Shown: positions 35,460 to 45,324 of the stretch, piece by piece
Layout: every line of letters starts with the position of its first letter
Position numbering within the stretch: the stretch's first letter is position 1
Assembly (NCBI GenBank): GCA_002428985.1
Contig: DIYL01000055.1
Location: forward strand, 100,327 to 164,326
Direction: 5' to 3'
Length of the DNA stretch: 64,000 bases
Source: Anaerolineales bacterium UBA6055
GTDB taxonomy: Bacteria; Chloroflexota; Anaerolineae; Aggregatilineales; Phototrophicaceae
Notes under the pieces: model-generated
Databases searched by the model: none
Seen by the model: only the letters and a program-made list of their open reading frames with translations
Told to the model about the DNA's origin: nothing
Made by a program: the position numbers and the translations under genes

Positions 35460-37928
35460 ATGACAAAAACAGAGGGTATCCGCAGTTATAAATCACATGC
35501 GTCGGAAGTTGCCTTTCCACTCGGTGGGGTTGGTACAGGTAATGTATCAATCGGGGCACGTGGGGAATTACGCGATTGGGAAATCTTTAATCGTCCCGCA
35601 AAGGGCAATTATCTCCCAAATACATTTTTTGCAATCCGCACACAAGCCAGTGATGCCGAGCCGATAGCCCGTATTCTTGAAGGACCAATTCAACATCCAC
35701 ATATTCGGTCGCATGGGTATCATCCATCGACAACCGCAGGACTACCGCGCTTTACGGAAACGATACTACACGGCGAATATCCGTTTGTGACCGTAGATTT
35801 TGAAGATGCGACTGTCCCGTTAGATATTCAGTTAGAAGCCTACACCCCATTGATCCCGCTTAATCCTGAAGATTCCGGCATTCCATGTGCAATCTTCACA
35901 TTTACAATCACCAATACATCCGATGTTACCCAGAGTATCAGTTTGGTCGGGTCGCTGATTAATCCAATTGGCGGGTTACAGTCGGATTTATACGGTGGAT
36001 TACAACCCTCACAACATGGCGCTCCAGTTAATGCGTATGAAGAAAATAATGATCTCAAAGGGATTGTCTATCAACCGAATCCTGCGATTGAGTCGAATTC
36101 AATCCACTATGGCACGATGGCATTTGTCACGTCACATGAGCAAATTAGTTATAAACGAGCGTGGTTACGTGGTGCATGGTTCGATAATTTACGCGAATTC
36201 TGGAAAGACTTTGTAGATGATGGTGAACTGACGGACCTCGACTACTCGTTACAGTCCAGAGATGGAAAGCCGGATACGGCGTCCCTTGCATTACTTGATG
36301 AATTACCTGCCAGAGAGACAAGATCCTACCGACTCATCCTAACATGGCACTTCCCGAACCGACTTAATCAGTGGGATTCATCCGCTTATAATTTTGAACA
36401 AGACGTCAGTGAACACGATATAATTCGTAATCACTACGCGACACGATTTGACACCGCATGGGATGTTGCACAATATGTCGTTGACCATTTCGACCGTCTT
36501 GATAGTACGACACGTTCGTTCCATCGTGCATTATTCGATAGTACATTACCAGCGACTATGCTTGATGCACTATCTGCGAATATCGTTCCTGTACGGAGTA
36601 ATACTTGCTTCTGGTTAGAGGATGGGCGTTTTTATGGCTGGGAGGGCTGTTTTGATAGCGAGGGCTGTTGTCCTGGCAGTTGCACTCACGTGTGGAGTTA
36701 CACACAAACAGTTGCCTTTCTATTCCCGACATTTGAACAGAAAATGCGCGAGATCGAATTTGAAATTGAAACTGAAGACGATGGGTATATGACCTTCCGC
36801 ACCTTCAAAACATTTGGGGGAGAATTTGTGTGGCAATGGGGAAATCAACGTCCAGAAGCAGCTGTTGATGGGCAGATGGGTTGTATTTTGCGAGCCTATC
36901 GGGAATGGCTACTCAGTGGTGATACGGAGTGGTTAAGTCGATTATGGCAACCGATTAAAACATCAATTGCGTTCGCCCAATCGCAATGGGACAAAGATAA
37001 CGACCACGTGCTGGATGGGCGACAACACAACACTTACGACATTGAATTTTATGGTCCAAACCCGTTATCCAGTATTTATTATCTAGCTGCGTTACGTGCC
37101 GTTGAAGAGATGGCGACAATTTTTGATGAACCCCAGATTGCAGAAAACTGCCGAAACGCATTCGAAACAGGCTCGAAAAATCTAGATGAATTACTCTGGA
37201 ACGGTGAATATTTCATCCAGAAACTTGATGATGTGAACGCCTATCATTATCAACATGGTGAAGGGTGTTTATCCGACCAATTATTAGGGCAACTGCATGC
37301 TTGTGTGCTGGGGTTAAGGGATTTATTACCCAAAGACCATATTCAAGCAGCGCTAAAATCAATCTATACCTATAACTTCCGCGATGACTTTACAGGGCAC
37401 ACCAATTTCCAGCGTACTTATATTCTCAACGACGAGTCGGGATTATTGTTATGTTCATGGCCACGTGGTGGTGAACCAAATTTCCCATTCGTTTACTCCG
37501 ATGAAGTCTGGACAGGGATTGAGTATCAAGTTGCTGCTCATTTACTCTATGAAGGGCAAATTGACGAAGCACTCACAATCGTGCAGGCAGTTCGAGACCG
37601 TCATGACGGCATTAAGCGCAATCCGTGGAATGAAGTGGAATGTGGTCATCATTATGCACGGAGCATGTCAAGCTGGGCGATGCTATTAGCCGCAACCGGA
37701 TTCCATGCCAACATCTCAAATAAAGAGATTAACTTTGCCCCACTTACAGATTTATCATTAACAGATGGCGAGTTCCAAAGTTTTTGGTCAACGGCAACCG
37801 CATGGGGTACATTCCGTCAGACAAAATCAGATGATGACAGTTGGGATTATGCTGTGACGGTTTTAGGTGGAAAATTGGATGACAACATAAGAATCATGGT
37901 GAACGAAACACCTATACGGATAACATAA
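35460..37928 (+). CDS. GH116-family glycosidase (beta-glucosylceramidase GBA2-like)
   Basis: This 822-residue protein has an N-terminal beta domain (AFPLGGVGTGNVSIGARGEL; GBA2_N) and a C-terminal (alpha/alpha)6 DUF608 domain with HNTYDIEFYGPNPL, the region holding the family acid/base Asp, and WNEVECGHHYARSMSSWA. Related enzymes remove beta-glucose or beta-xylose from glycosides and, in animals, from glucosylceramide. No signal peptide is evident, so it acts in the cytoplasm. It lies inside a run of sugar oxidoreductases and a kinase; the natural substrate is not known. AAGGTGA precedes the ATG. Confidence 0.92.
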   Translation: MTKTEGIRSYKSHASEVAFPLGGVGTGNVSIGARGELRDWEIFNRPAKGNYLPNTFFAIRTQASDAEPIARILEGPIQHPHIRSHGYHPSTTAGLPRFTETILHGEYPFVTVDFEDATVPLDIQLEAYTPLIPLNPEDSGIPCAIFTFTITNTSDVTQSISLVGSLINPIGGLQSDLYGGLQPSQHGAPVNAYEENNDLKGIVYQPNPAIESNSIHYGTMAFVTSHEQISYKRAWLRGAWFDNLREFWKDFVDDGELTDLDYSLQSRDGKPDTASLALLDELPARETRSYRLILTWHFPNRLNQWDSSAYNFEQDVSEHDIIRNHYATRFDTAWDVAQYVVDHFDRLDSTTRSFHRALFDSTLPATMLDALSANIVPVRSNTCFWLEDGRFYGWEGCFDSEGCCPGSCTHVWSYTQTVAFLFPTFEQKMREIEFEIETEDDGYMTFRTFKTFGGEFVWQWGNQRPEAAVDGQMGCILRAYREWLLSGDTEWLSRLWQPIKTSIAFAQSQWDKDNDHVLDGRQHNTYDIEFYGPNPLSSIYYLAALRAVEEMATIFDEPQIAENCRNAFETGSKNLDELLWNGEYFIQKLDDVNAYHYQHGEGCLSDQLLGQLHACVLGLRDLLPKDHIQAALKSIYTYNFRDDFTGHTNFQRTYILNDESGLLLCSWPRGGEPNFPFVYSDEVWTGIEYQVAAHLLYEGQIDEALTIVQAVRDRHDGIKRNPWNEVECGHHYARSMSSWAMLLAATGFHANISNKEINFAPLTDLSLTDGEFQSFWSTATAWGTFRQTKSDDDSWDYAVTVLGGKLDDNIRIMVNETPIRIT

Positions 37929-37950
37929 CCTATCTGAAAGAGAGCTGGAA

Positions 37951-39093
37951 ATGAGTACACAAGCTAAATTCAATATTCCGATGGACAGACCATACATCGG
38001 TGAAGAAGAAAAACAAGCTGTGATGCGCGTACTAGAATCAGGGCACTTGCCACAAGGTCCTGTCGTGAAAGAATTTGAGGAGCGTTTTGCTGACCTCTGT
38101 GATACAAAACATGCCATTGCAACATCCAGTGGGACAACAGCATTGACCACTGCGCTCATGGCAAGTGGGGTCGAGCCAAACGACGAAGTGATTATCCCGC
38201 CGTTTTCATTTGTGGCGACAGCAACCAGCGTTTTGAGTGCGAGAGCAAATCCAGTGTTCGTGGATATTGAATCCGATACATTTAACATCGACCCGACCAA
38301 AATCGAAGATGCCATCACCGAGCGTACCAAAGCAATTATGCCAGTGCATTTGTACGGTCATCCCGCCCAGATGGAAGCAATCAAAGCAATTGCTGATAAA
38401 CATAATATCGCATTAATCGAAGATGCAGCCCAAGCTCATGGTGCAGAAATCGATGGTCAACCTGTTGGCGGATGGGGTATGGCAGGATTTAGCTTATACG
38501 CATCCAAAAATATGATGTCCGGCGAAGGCGGTATGATTACAACAAACGATGATGATCTTGCCGAAAATGCGCGGATGGTGCGTAACCATGGGATGCACCA
38601 ACGCTACTTTCATGAAATTGTCGGCTTCAACTTCCGAATGACTGATGTGATGGCGGCAATCGGTGTAGAACAATCGAAACGGCTGACCGAGTGGAATACT
38701 AAACGTAGTGACAACGCCGAATACTATAATCAGCATCTTGAAGGTGTAAAAGTTCCACAAGTTCGCGATGGATATACATCAGTGTGGCACCAGTACACAA
38801 TCACAGTGCCAGAGGGTAGTGATCGTGATACATTCGTCCAAAAATTACAAGATAGGGGGATTGGCGCATATGTTTTCTATCCGTTGCCGATACACTGTCA
38901 ACCGATGTTACGCGACCAACGCCCGACCTGTGATACACCATGTGTACACGGATTTAACCGCGAATGTCCCGATTTGCCGATGACCATCAATCTCACATAT
39001 CGTGTGGTGAGCTTACCTGTGAACCCATTTGTGACAGATGATGAACGAGATTATATTGTCGAGACTGTGAATACATTAGCCAAAGACTTGTAA
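37951..39093 (+). CDS. DegT/DnrJ/EryC1/StrS-family PLP aminotransferase
   Basis: This 380-residue PLP enzyme has the PLP lysine Lys186 in LYASKNMMSGEGG, plus IPPFSFVATATSVL and FNFRMTDVMAAIGVEQ. Family members transfer an amino group to keto sugars or keto-inositols. In most genomes it lies in biosynthetic clusters; here it sits 22 bases after a GH116 glycosidase and before a sugar kinase, in a run that otherwise looks catabolic, so it may act in reverse or on an aminocyclitol. That is inference. Length is typical. Confidence 0.9.
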   Translation: MSTQAKFNIPMDRPYIGEEEKQAVMRVLESGHLPQGPVVKEFEERFADLCDTKHAIATSSGTTALTTALMASGVEPNDEVIIPPFSFVATATSVLSARANPVFVDIESDTFNIDPTKIEDAITERTKAIMPVHLYGHPAQMEAIKAIADKHNIALIEDAAQAHGAEIDGQPVGGWGMAGFSLYASKNMMSGEGGMITTNDDDLAENARMVRNHGMHQRYFHEIVGFNFRMTDVMAAIGVEQSKRLTEWNTKRSDNAEYYNQHLEGVKVPQVRDGYTSVWHQYTITVPEGSDRDTFVQKLQDRGIGAYVFYPLPIHCQPMLRDQRPTCDTPCVHGFNRECPDLPMTINLTYRVVSLPVNPFVTDDERDYIVETVNTLAKDL

Positions 39094-39188
39094 GCATAAT
39101 GTGCGGAAATTGGCCTATATAATGAATACGGGTACAAGATATTGAGAATTTACAGTAATTCTTGTGAATAAATTTAAAGGATACATTT

Positions 39189-40097
39189 ATGACAGCAAAA
39201 ATTGTAATTGTTGGTAGTTTTAATACCGACCTCACCTCCTATCTAGATCGGATGCCACGTCCCGGCGAAACCGTCGGTGGTGACAAATTTGTGACAGGTC
39301 CCGGTGGCAAAGGCTCGAATCAAGCAGTTGCAGCGGCTCGACTTGGCGCGGATGTCACTTTTATCGGACGTGTGGGGCAAGATGTGTTCGCTAAACTGGC
39401 ATATGACATTTGGGAAGCTGAAGGCGTAAATACCGACTATGTAATACAAGACCCTGATCATGCAACCGGTGTTGCGCCAATTTTCGTTGATAGCTCCGGC
39501 GAAAATATGATTGTGGTTGTACTCGGCGCGAACCTAAACATTCAACAGAGCGATATTGACTCAGCCAAAGATATTATCGCTGACGCAGATGTGTTGATGG
39601 TGCAGTTAGAAATCAACCATGATATGGTCGGGTATGCGCTCCAAGTTGCAAAAGATATGGGCGTGACGACGATTCTTAACCCTGCACCTGCCGCAGAACT
39701 TCCCGAAGATTATGTGAAGTTAGCTGACTATATCACCCCGAATGAAACCGAACTTGAGACATTGAGTCGGAGTGATAGCGATGATGTTATTGCCAATGCC
39801 AAATCGTTGTTGACGACCGATTCGCAAACTGTTGTCGTGACAATGGGATCACAAGGTGCGCAAATTGTAACGCAAGATCAAGAACAGATGATTGGCACAT
39901 TTAACGTTGATGTTGTCGATACTACAGGTGCAGGCGATGCCTTTAATGGCGGGTTAGCCGTTGGGTTAGCCGAGGGTAAATCACTAGAAGAAGCTGTTAA
40001 ATTTGCCAATGCGACGGCGGCATTATGTGTGACCAAACCCGGTACTGCCCCCAGTATGCCACAACGATCTGATGTCGATACACTCTATAAGTCTTAA
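39189..40097 (+). CDS. rbsK: Ribokinase-like PfkB carbohydrate kinase
   Basis: This 302-residue kinase has the PfkB signatures: the N-terminal GPGGKGSNQAVAAARLGA and the C-terminal DTTGAGDAFNGGLAVGLAEG with the catalytic Asp. These fit ribokinase well, but related enzymes phosphorylate other sugars, and the sequence alone does not settle the substrate. AAAGGA precedes the ATG. It lies in the plus-strand catabolic run and is followed ten bases later by an EthD-type gene. Confidence 0.82.
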   Translation: MTAKIVIVGSFNTDLTSYLDRMPRPGETVGGDKFVTGPGGKGSNQAVAAARLGADVTFIGRVGQDVFAKLAYDIWEAEGVNTDYVIQDPDHATGVAPIFVDSSGENMIVVVLGANLNIQQSDIDSAKDIIADADVLMVQLEINHDMVGYALQVAKDMGVTTILNPAPAAELPEDYVKLADYITPNETELETLSRSDSDDVIANAKSLLTTDSQTVVVTMGSQGAQIVTQDQEQMIGTFNVDVVDTTGAGDAFNGGLAVGLAEGKSLEEAVKFANATAALCVTKPGTAPSMPQRSDVDTLYKS

Positions 40098-40107
40098 GGA
40101 GAAGATG

Positions 40108-40458
40108 ATGATTAAACTGATTGCTTTGCTCAAACGTAAACCCGGTATGACTCGCGAGGAGTTTAAAGATCGCTGGGTCAACGACCATGTCAATATGTCT
40201 GCAAAAATGCCCGGACTAAAAGGGTATAAAGTCAATGTTGCGATTGACCATCAACCGGATGGTGACGGTGTTGAACCCCTTTATGATGGGACAGCAGAAT
40301 TATGGTGGGACACACTCGAAGAGATGGAAGCATGTTTCGAATCAGATGTCGCAAAAATCGCTGGAGATGATGCCGACGATTTCTGCGAACTACGCATCCA
40401 TATTTACACTGAGGAGTTTATTGTCGTTCCCGGACCACACGACGCAAAACAAGACTAG
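40108..40458 (+). CDS. EthD-domain protein (dimeric alpha/beta-barrel)
   Basis: A 116-residue protein beginning MIKLIALLKRKPGMTREEF, typical of EthD-domain and related small dimeric alpha/beta-barrel proteins. KDRWVNDHVNMSAKMPGLKGYKV contains the His often seen in this family. Its role is unclear; relatives include sugar mutarotases, monooxygenases and dehydratases. AAGGAG lies six bases before ATG 40108; ATG 40105 is possible. It ends the catabolic run, and terminator 40468-40498 follows. Confidence 0.75.
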   Translation: MIKLIALLKRKPGMTREEFKDRWVNDHVNMSAKMPGLKGYKVNVAIDHQPDGDGVEPLYDGTAELWWDTLEEMEACFESDVAKIAGDDADDFCELRIHIYTEEFIVVPGPHDAKQD

Positions 40459-40467
40459 GTAAAGCAA

Positions 40468-40498
40468 ATGTGATGGCACTATTATCGTGTCATCACAT
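40468..40498. terminator. Stem-loop between convergent genes
   Basis: A 12-bp stem (ATGTGATGGCAC/GTGTCATCACAT, one G-T pair) with loop TATTATC sits between genes ending at 40458 (+) and 40516 (-). No clear T-run follows. Confidence 0.65.
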
Positions 40499-40515
40499 CA
40501 TCTTCTAAAACACGA

Positions 40516-43137
40516 TTATTTCACACGAACACACGCCACGGATCGAGCAGGAACAGAGAATGTCACGGCGTTGTTGGTAATGTCAAGCGAGTCGCCATTT
40601 ACTTCTATTGGATTGCATTCATACGCTTCCGTGATGGACATGACATTAAACCCACAGGTCAACTCTTGAGCATCATTCGACAAATTGTATGCATGAATGA
40701 TCAGGCCATCACCATCATTGGCGCGTTTAAGTTGTACCTCACATTGTGCATGGTCAGATACAGTCATGAATGTGCCACTTGTGCCAACATCAGCACCGGG
40801 TACACGTACGATTAACGGTGGGATGGTCGCATTCATCGCAAATTTGCTGGATACCGCAGGATCATAATTTGGCGTTGATGTCAGCCGATAGCGCATAAGT
40901 GTATCTTCACCCTGACTCGCCTTGAAATTTGTATCCCAGTGATTATGTAATGCCCATGAAACCAGCGTGGATTGTGTGGTATCGAGATGATATGCCCACT
41001 TTCCAGTTGTGATGCCGCCGACCTGAATCAGTGGGGAGTCTAACGGGACAATTGTGACTGATGTGTTCTCATCACCGACTTCGGCCCAACGATGGATTCC
41101 ATACCAATCACGACATGACCCAGCTAATTGTTCTTTTTCTGGCTCAAGCGGTACGCCGTTTAAATCAAGGTGAAACGTGTGTTGATCCAATGCCAGCGGG
41201 AATGGGACATAAACTGCTTCAGCTAGGGTATTGAAGGTCTTGTCGATGACCATATCCATATGTAAGGCTTTTTCATGATGCGGTAAGGCATAGCGTACTT
41301 TGATGTGATGCGCGCCCTTTGCTTTTAATACCACCTCAATGTCTAGTTGACTGGGCTTCGCGTGTGCTGGCAAAATCTCGATCTGCGTCGCACCACTGCG
41401 TTTGAATGGTGTATCCTCGTGACGAACACCAAAATCTTCGCGATCGAAATCGAGCGCAAATATCGCCCGACGATCATCAGGATGATCGACCCATTCGTAG
41501 ATATATTGTCCAAATGACCACACATCATCTTGATTGACTAATTCGCGACCCAGTTCTTTATCATACCAACTAGCAAGCCCACCTGTGCGCGGGTCAATTT
41601 TGATGCGATACCAAGCGTTCTCAATGACGCCTTCGCGCAAGCTAATAGATTCATTGAGTTCAATTGTTGCAAGTTCGACGACATCATAGCTAAATGCAGG
41701 TAATGTCACATCAATCATCACATCGTCTGATCCCTCAGTAATCAGTGGTGGGTCTTCGCGATAGTTGCCGATCAAGAATTGTTCAAGCACGCCATACGGG
41801 GCAGCACCGCCCATATCCGGTGGAATTGGGTAACGAATGTGACGCTCCCACGGTTGTGTATTAACGACCAGATAACGGTAATTTGTCGGGTCGTCGGCTG
41901 GATCGGAGCTGATATATTGTCCCCAACGACGATAAGCTTCACCCTCTGGTGTTTGGCTTGTCAGCTTTTTCGCCAATTGACGACCTGCCGTTGCAAGTAG
42001 TTCATGGGTTGTACCATACCCTTCATAAGCAAAACTCACTTTGCGGTTGTAATTTGCTCGTGTGAAGGGCGAGTGCGGGCGACGGATACTCGCGAAACCG
42101 CCCCATGTATGTTCATCGTAAAGCGATACCATATGGTAAGCATGTTCAAGCAAATCATGATCAACATCGTCAACCTGTGTCGCCAGAAAATCGAGGATTG
42201 GTAACAGTTCTTCTGTATTACGGTTGAGGCTGGTTTCATAAATTGATGACCCAACACCATCTGCCCACCAATCAGCCCAATCACCACGCCATGTATCGAG
42301 TGTATCACCATAGTTCTCGTGTAACATCTTAGCAAACCCGTCAAGTGTTGTGAAAATGAGTTTGGGTTCCCGACCGCTCACATTCCAATCACGAACAAAA
42401 TCTGCCATATGCGCCAATGGTGGACCGTTATCGACACGGGCTGGATGGGTAATCTGTGCATACAGAAAATCATATGGATAGTCATCACGAGCTTCTAATT
42501 TTGCAAGCTGTGGCGGGAGTAATTCATCAACAAAATTCATATCACTCAAACCATAACGGAAAATCCCATATAAATAGTGAGGGCCGTTAAATGTCAACAG
42601 ACGGTTGGTAGCGGCTGGGCTTTCCCACCAGAATGCGTTGAGATCTGGATAGGGGCGGCGACCACGATGCATGTTGATTGACATCGTCAGAGTATTAATC
42701 CCAACTGCTGGCAGTAAATCTGTCCATAACCAGCTTACGCCGTTTACATCGCATTGCATTGCAGCAGTGATATCCAGATCATATTGATCGCGTAGACGTT
42801 GTATCGGGAATAGTGACCGAATCATATTTGCGGTCGATAACATCGGTGTCCAATGATATTGCATCCCAGCTACAGCCATCTGCCCACGTTTGTGTAGTTC
42901 TAAGAATCGGTCAATTTGCTTGGCGGGGCGGTTCTGGAAATAACGTTCAACAAATGCAGTGACTTCACATGTCCATTTATAACGTGCTTCTTCAGGGTAG
43001 TCAGCAGTAGCTTCACCCAGTTCAATTGCTTGATCGATAAATTCTAGGTGCTGACGAAAGACAGTATCTTGATGATCGGTATATCCGATGTCGGTATGAG
43101 TATGACTAATCAGATAAATTTTATCTATTTTTGACAT
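40516..43137 (-). CDS. GH38-like glycosidase (alpha-mannosidase superfamily / DUF5054)
   Basis: This 873-residue protein has the N-terminal GH38 metal motif HTHTDIGYTD (His14, Asp16) and a likely nucleophile Asp130 in MQCDVNGVSW. A later DEHTWGG may supply another metal-binding His. The rest is the usual long beta-rich C-terminal half. The nucleophile context differs from the classic GH38 (QIDPFGHS-like) sequence, and the match is closest to the DUF5054 subgroup. It is probably cytoplasmic, since no signal peptide is visible. Substrate unknown; it converges on the GH116 operon and may act on related glycans. Confidence 0.8.
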   Translation of the reverse strand: MSKIDKIYLISHTHTDIGYTDHQDTVFRQHLEFIDQAIELGEATADYPEEARYKWTCEVTAFVERYFQNRPAKQIDRFLELHKRGQMAVAGMQYHWTPMLSTANMIRSLFPIQRLRDQYDLDITAAMQCDVNGVSWLWTDLLPAVGINTLTMSINMHRGRRPYPDLNAFWWESPAATNRLLTFNGPHYLYGIFRYGLSDMNFVDELLPPQLAKLEARDDYPYDFLYAQITHPARVDNGPPLAHMADFVRDWNVSGREPKLIFTTLDGFAKMLHENYGDTLDTWRGDWADWWADGVGSSIYETSLNRNTEELLPILDFLATQVDDVDHDLLEHAYHMVSLYDEHTWGGFASIRRPHSPFTRANYNRKVSFAYEGYGTTHELLATAGRQLAKKLTSQTPEGEAYRRWGQYISSDPADDPTNYRYLVVNTQPWERHIRYPIPPDMGGAAPYGVLEQFLIGNYREDPPLITEGSDDVMIDVTLPAFSYDVVELATIELNESISLREGVIENAWYRIKIDPRTGGLASWYDKELGRELVNQDDVWSFGQYIYEWVDHPDDRRAIFALDFDREDFGVRHEDTPFKRSGATQIEILPAHAKPSQLDIEVVLKAKGAHHIKVRYALPHHEKALHMDMVIDKTFNTLAEAVYVPFPLALDQHTFHLDLNGVPLEPEKEQLAGSCRDWYGIHRWAEVGDENTSVTIVPLDSPLIQVGGITTGKWAYHLDTTQSTLVSWALHNHWDTNFKASQGEDTLMRYRLTSTPNYDPAVSSKFAMNATIPPLIVRVPGADVGTSGTFMTVSDHAQCEVQLKRANDGDGLIIHAYNLSNDAQELTCGFNVMSITEAYECNPIEVNGDSLDITNNAVTFSVPARSVACVRVK

Positions 43138-43175
43138 AAGTTATTTTTACCTTAAATACTTTTATTGAATATTAA

Positions 43176-43219
43176 AGGCGTGTATCTACCCGAAAACCTA
43201 GTGGATAAATAGCACGCCT
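43176..43219 (-). terminator. Hairpin after the histidine phosphatase operon
   Basis: AGGCGTG (43176-43182) pairs with CACGCCT (43213-43219), and TATCTAC with GTGGATA, with a five-base bulge. It lies between the minus-strand phosphatase end (43252) and the GH38-like start (43137). Only a short T-rich tail follows. Confidence 0.5.
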
Positions 43220-43251
43220 CTATGATAATCAACCCTGCCAGTTGTTACAAA

Positions 43252-44022
43252 CTATTCGGTCATCTCACCCAATAGCTCCCAATCTTGTAACGCAATGCGC
43301 CCAACTAACTCGAACCCATTCGTGCCCATTGGACGGAAAACATACGTATCACCTTCATCAAATGGGATCGGTAACCCGAAGTTACGATTTATCGTGCCGA
43401 TATGCGCAACAATAATCGTATTTGTGCCAGTTGGTGGTTCAACTGTCAGAACATCAGCGAGGGTTTGCTCCAGCTCACTGCGTAAAATAATAGTATCAGG
43501 ACGGCCAAATGCAAGCTCTGTTGTATCCAATGTACGGCAAAGCTCGGTACTGATAATTTCATTAATCGGTAGAGCAAGTTGCGAAAACACAGCATTAATT
43601 GCAATCGCTTCGTCGCGTCCGCGTGTAGATAGGTTACGCTCAGTCTCGCATTTTTCGCGATCTGTACCACCACTGCCTACGCGATCTGTATGTGTATGAC
43701 GTACATACAAGATGTGACCACCCTCATATAAGTCATCAAGTAATGCTGACAAATAATCAAACCGGGCCTCTTGTTGTGCCTCTAGACATTCTGTGTAGAT
43801 CCCCTCGATTGTGTCATTAAGTGCCTTCACACTGACTAGTGCGCCATCTGTACTTGAATCGATAGTACGCGTAGCAGCATACGTTGTAATTGCTTCCTCG
43901 ATCTGCTGATACAGAGAATTGAGTCTACAAGCTTCGATATAGAGGGCGTCGTCTTGGGCTGAGGTCGTTATTAGGAAACTAGAAAAAAGGAGAGGAATTA
44001 AAACAAGAAATCTTTTAAACAT
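43252..44022 (-). CDS. Secreted histidine-phosphatase-family protein
   Basis: This 256-residue protein has a signal peptide (about residues 1-22, cleavage TTSA|QD) and, after a helical stretch of about 75 residues, a histidine phosphatase domain. The family RHG motif reads RHT (Arg108-His109), followed by CRTLDTTELAFG and VAHIGTI with the second His. It is predicted to act outside the cell on a phosphate ester; the substrate is unknown. AAGGAT precedes the ATG. It lies 14 bases after the YbaK-like gene and is the last gene of a minus-strand operon. Confidence 0.85.
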   Translation of the reverse strand: MFKRFLVLIPLLFSSFLITTSAQDDALYIEACRLNSLYQQIEEAITTYAATRTIDSSTDGALVSVKALNDTIEGIYTECLEAQQEARFDYLSALLDDLYEGGHILYVRHTHTDRVGSGGTDREKCETERNLSTRGRDEAIAINAVFSQLALPINEIISTELCRTLDTTELAFGRPDTIILRSELEQTLADVLTVEPPTGTNTIIVAHIGTINRNFGLPIPFDEGDTYVFRPMGTNGFELVGRIALQDWELLGEMTE

Positions 44023-44036
44023 GGTGTATCCTTAGG

Positions 44037-44534
44037 CTACAATATATCAACAACAGTTGGATTTACGAGTTTGCGGTAATCCTCAGACAGCATCGCTACA
44101 GAGAATCGGCGATCACCGGCATTAAACACAATTTTTTCGTTATTGAATAATTCCGGTGCGACGTAAACAGGTAACTCAAATAGGTTACCAAACGGCGGAA
44201 CACCACCGGGTAACACGCCATCAGTGAGTTCACCAACTTCATCTTCCATCGCAAACCGAATATCCTTGGCATCAAAATACTCTTTTACAGTCGTATTATC
44301 AAAGCGACGATCCGCAGGGAACACCAACATAACAAACCACTTGTTTTTCTTAGATTTTTTCACCCGTAGCAAAATCGCTTTTGCACCTTGTTCTAAGCCA
44401 TATCCGGGGCGTGTTCCGACGGCTTCTTCGCTAGTACGGACTGGATCGTGTTGGAAAGTCTCATACCAGCAATCATTATCCTCAAGAGTGGTTACAATTT
44501 TGCTGACAACGGGATGATATTGTTCAAGGTTCAT
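44037..44534 (-). CDS. YbaK/EbsC-family aminoacyl-tRNA deacylase
   Basis: This 165-residue protein belongs to the YbaK/ProX editing family that hydrolyses misacylated tRNA. GAKAILLRVKK, FPADRRFD and the GGVPPFGN motif (residues about 110-117) are characteristic. The family includes Cys-tRNA(Pro) and Ala-tRNA(Pro) deacylases, but the exact tRNA is not determined. The ribosome site is weak. It lies between the TauE/SafE and phosphatase genes with short spacers, so they form one operon without an obvious functional link. Confidence 0.88.
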   Translation of the reverse strand: MNLEQYHPVVSKIVTTLEDNDCWYETFQHDPVRTSEEAVGTRPGYGLEQGAKAILLRVKKSKKNKWFVMLVFPADRRFDNTTVKEYFDAKDIRFAMEDEVGELTDGVLPGGVPPFGNLFELPVYVAPELFNNEKIVFNAGDRRFSVAMLSEDYRKLVNPTVVDIL

Positions 44535-44554
44535 ATTTTATGCTTTCACAGTAG

Positions 44555-45271
44555 TTAAGGGATCAATAACGATACACCACTCATAAATAATAATACTAAA
44601 ACCACCTTACGAAAGGGCTCTGGTTGGATAAATCGATCCATAAAAAGGCCGAGGCCAATCCCAATAGTAATACCGGGGATGGCATATAACCATAATCCAA
44701 AAATTTCTTGGGTCATATTGCCAAATAGAAAGTGATTGGTGGTCGTCATGATGGAGTTTACAAAAAATAGCAATTGCAAATTACCTTTAAATTCAAAAGG
44801 TTGCCAACGTTGGGTATCGCCGTAGACAATGTACACAGGTCCCGATGTGTTAAATGCACCACTTATCATGCCTGCTAGTAATCCCGTGAGCCATTGCCAG
44901 CCCTTATGTTGTGTGGGGGGAGGTTTGAAGCCAAATAATGAATAAACAGCATAGGCACACACAAACGATCCAAAAATAAATAGGGTGATGGTCTCGTTCC
45001 ATTGGGAGATAATCCCGACACCGATTGGCACACCCACCAGACCCGCCAGCATAATCCGCCAAATATTTCTAAACTTCAGTTCGTGACGATAGCGATATGT
45101 AATGATGATCGAGACTGATGAAAACGATAGCGCAAACAGTGGTGCAGCAACATCGGGTCCCAACATACTGATAAGAAATGACATCGAAATTAGGGCAGAC
45201 CCAAAACCAGTACTTGTCTGCACAAACATGGCGACAACAAATATAAGAAGAATAGCAAGTTCCGTTGGCAT
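44555..45271 (-). CDS. TauE/SafE-family membrane transporter
   Basis: This 238-residue protein has seven or eight hydrophobic segments and TGFGSALISMSFLISMLGP at its start, with GMISGAFNTSGPVYIVY in the second repeat: the two glycine-rich halves of TauE/SafE permeases. Members export sulfite, sulfoacetate or other anions. The substrate cannot be read from the sequence. It lies 53 bases after a single-domain receiver protein and 20 bases before the YbaK gene, on the same strand. Confidence 0.9.
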   Translation of the reverse strand: MPTELAILLIFVVAMFVQTSTGFGSALISMSFLISMLGPDVAAPLFALSFSSVSIIITYRYRHELKFRNIWRIMLAGLVGVPIGVGIISQWNETITLFIFGSFVCAYAVYSLFGFKPPPTQHKGWQWLTGLLAGMISGAFNTSGPVYIVYGDTQRWQPFEFKGNLQLLFFVNSIMTTTNHFLFGNMTQEIFGLWLYAIPGITIGIGLGLFMDRFIQPEPFRKVVLVLLFMSGVSLLIP

Positions 45272-45324
45272 ACTTTATCACTGTGCCTGTAAGTTAAATG
45301 ACCAGTCATAGAGTATAACAGATG

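Noticed and set aside
37863..38330. 155-residue minus-strand ORF opposite the GH116/aminotransferase junction
   Set aside because: Low-complexity shadow of the aminotransferase gene; no domain visible.
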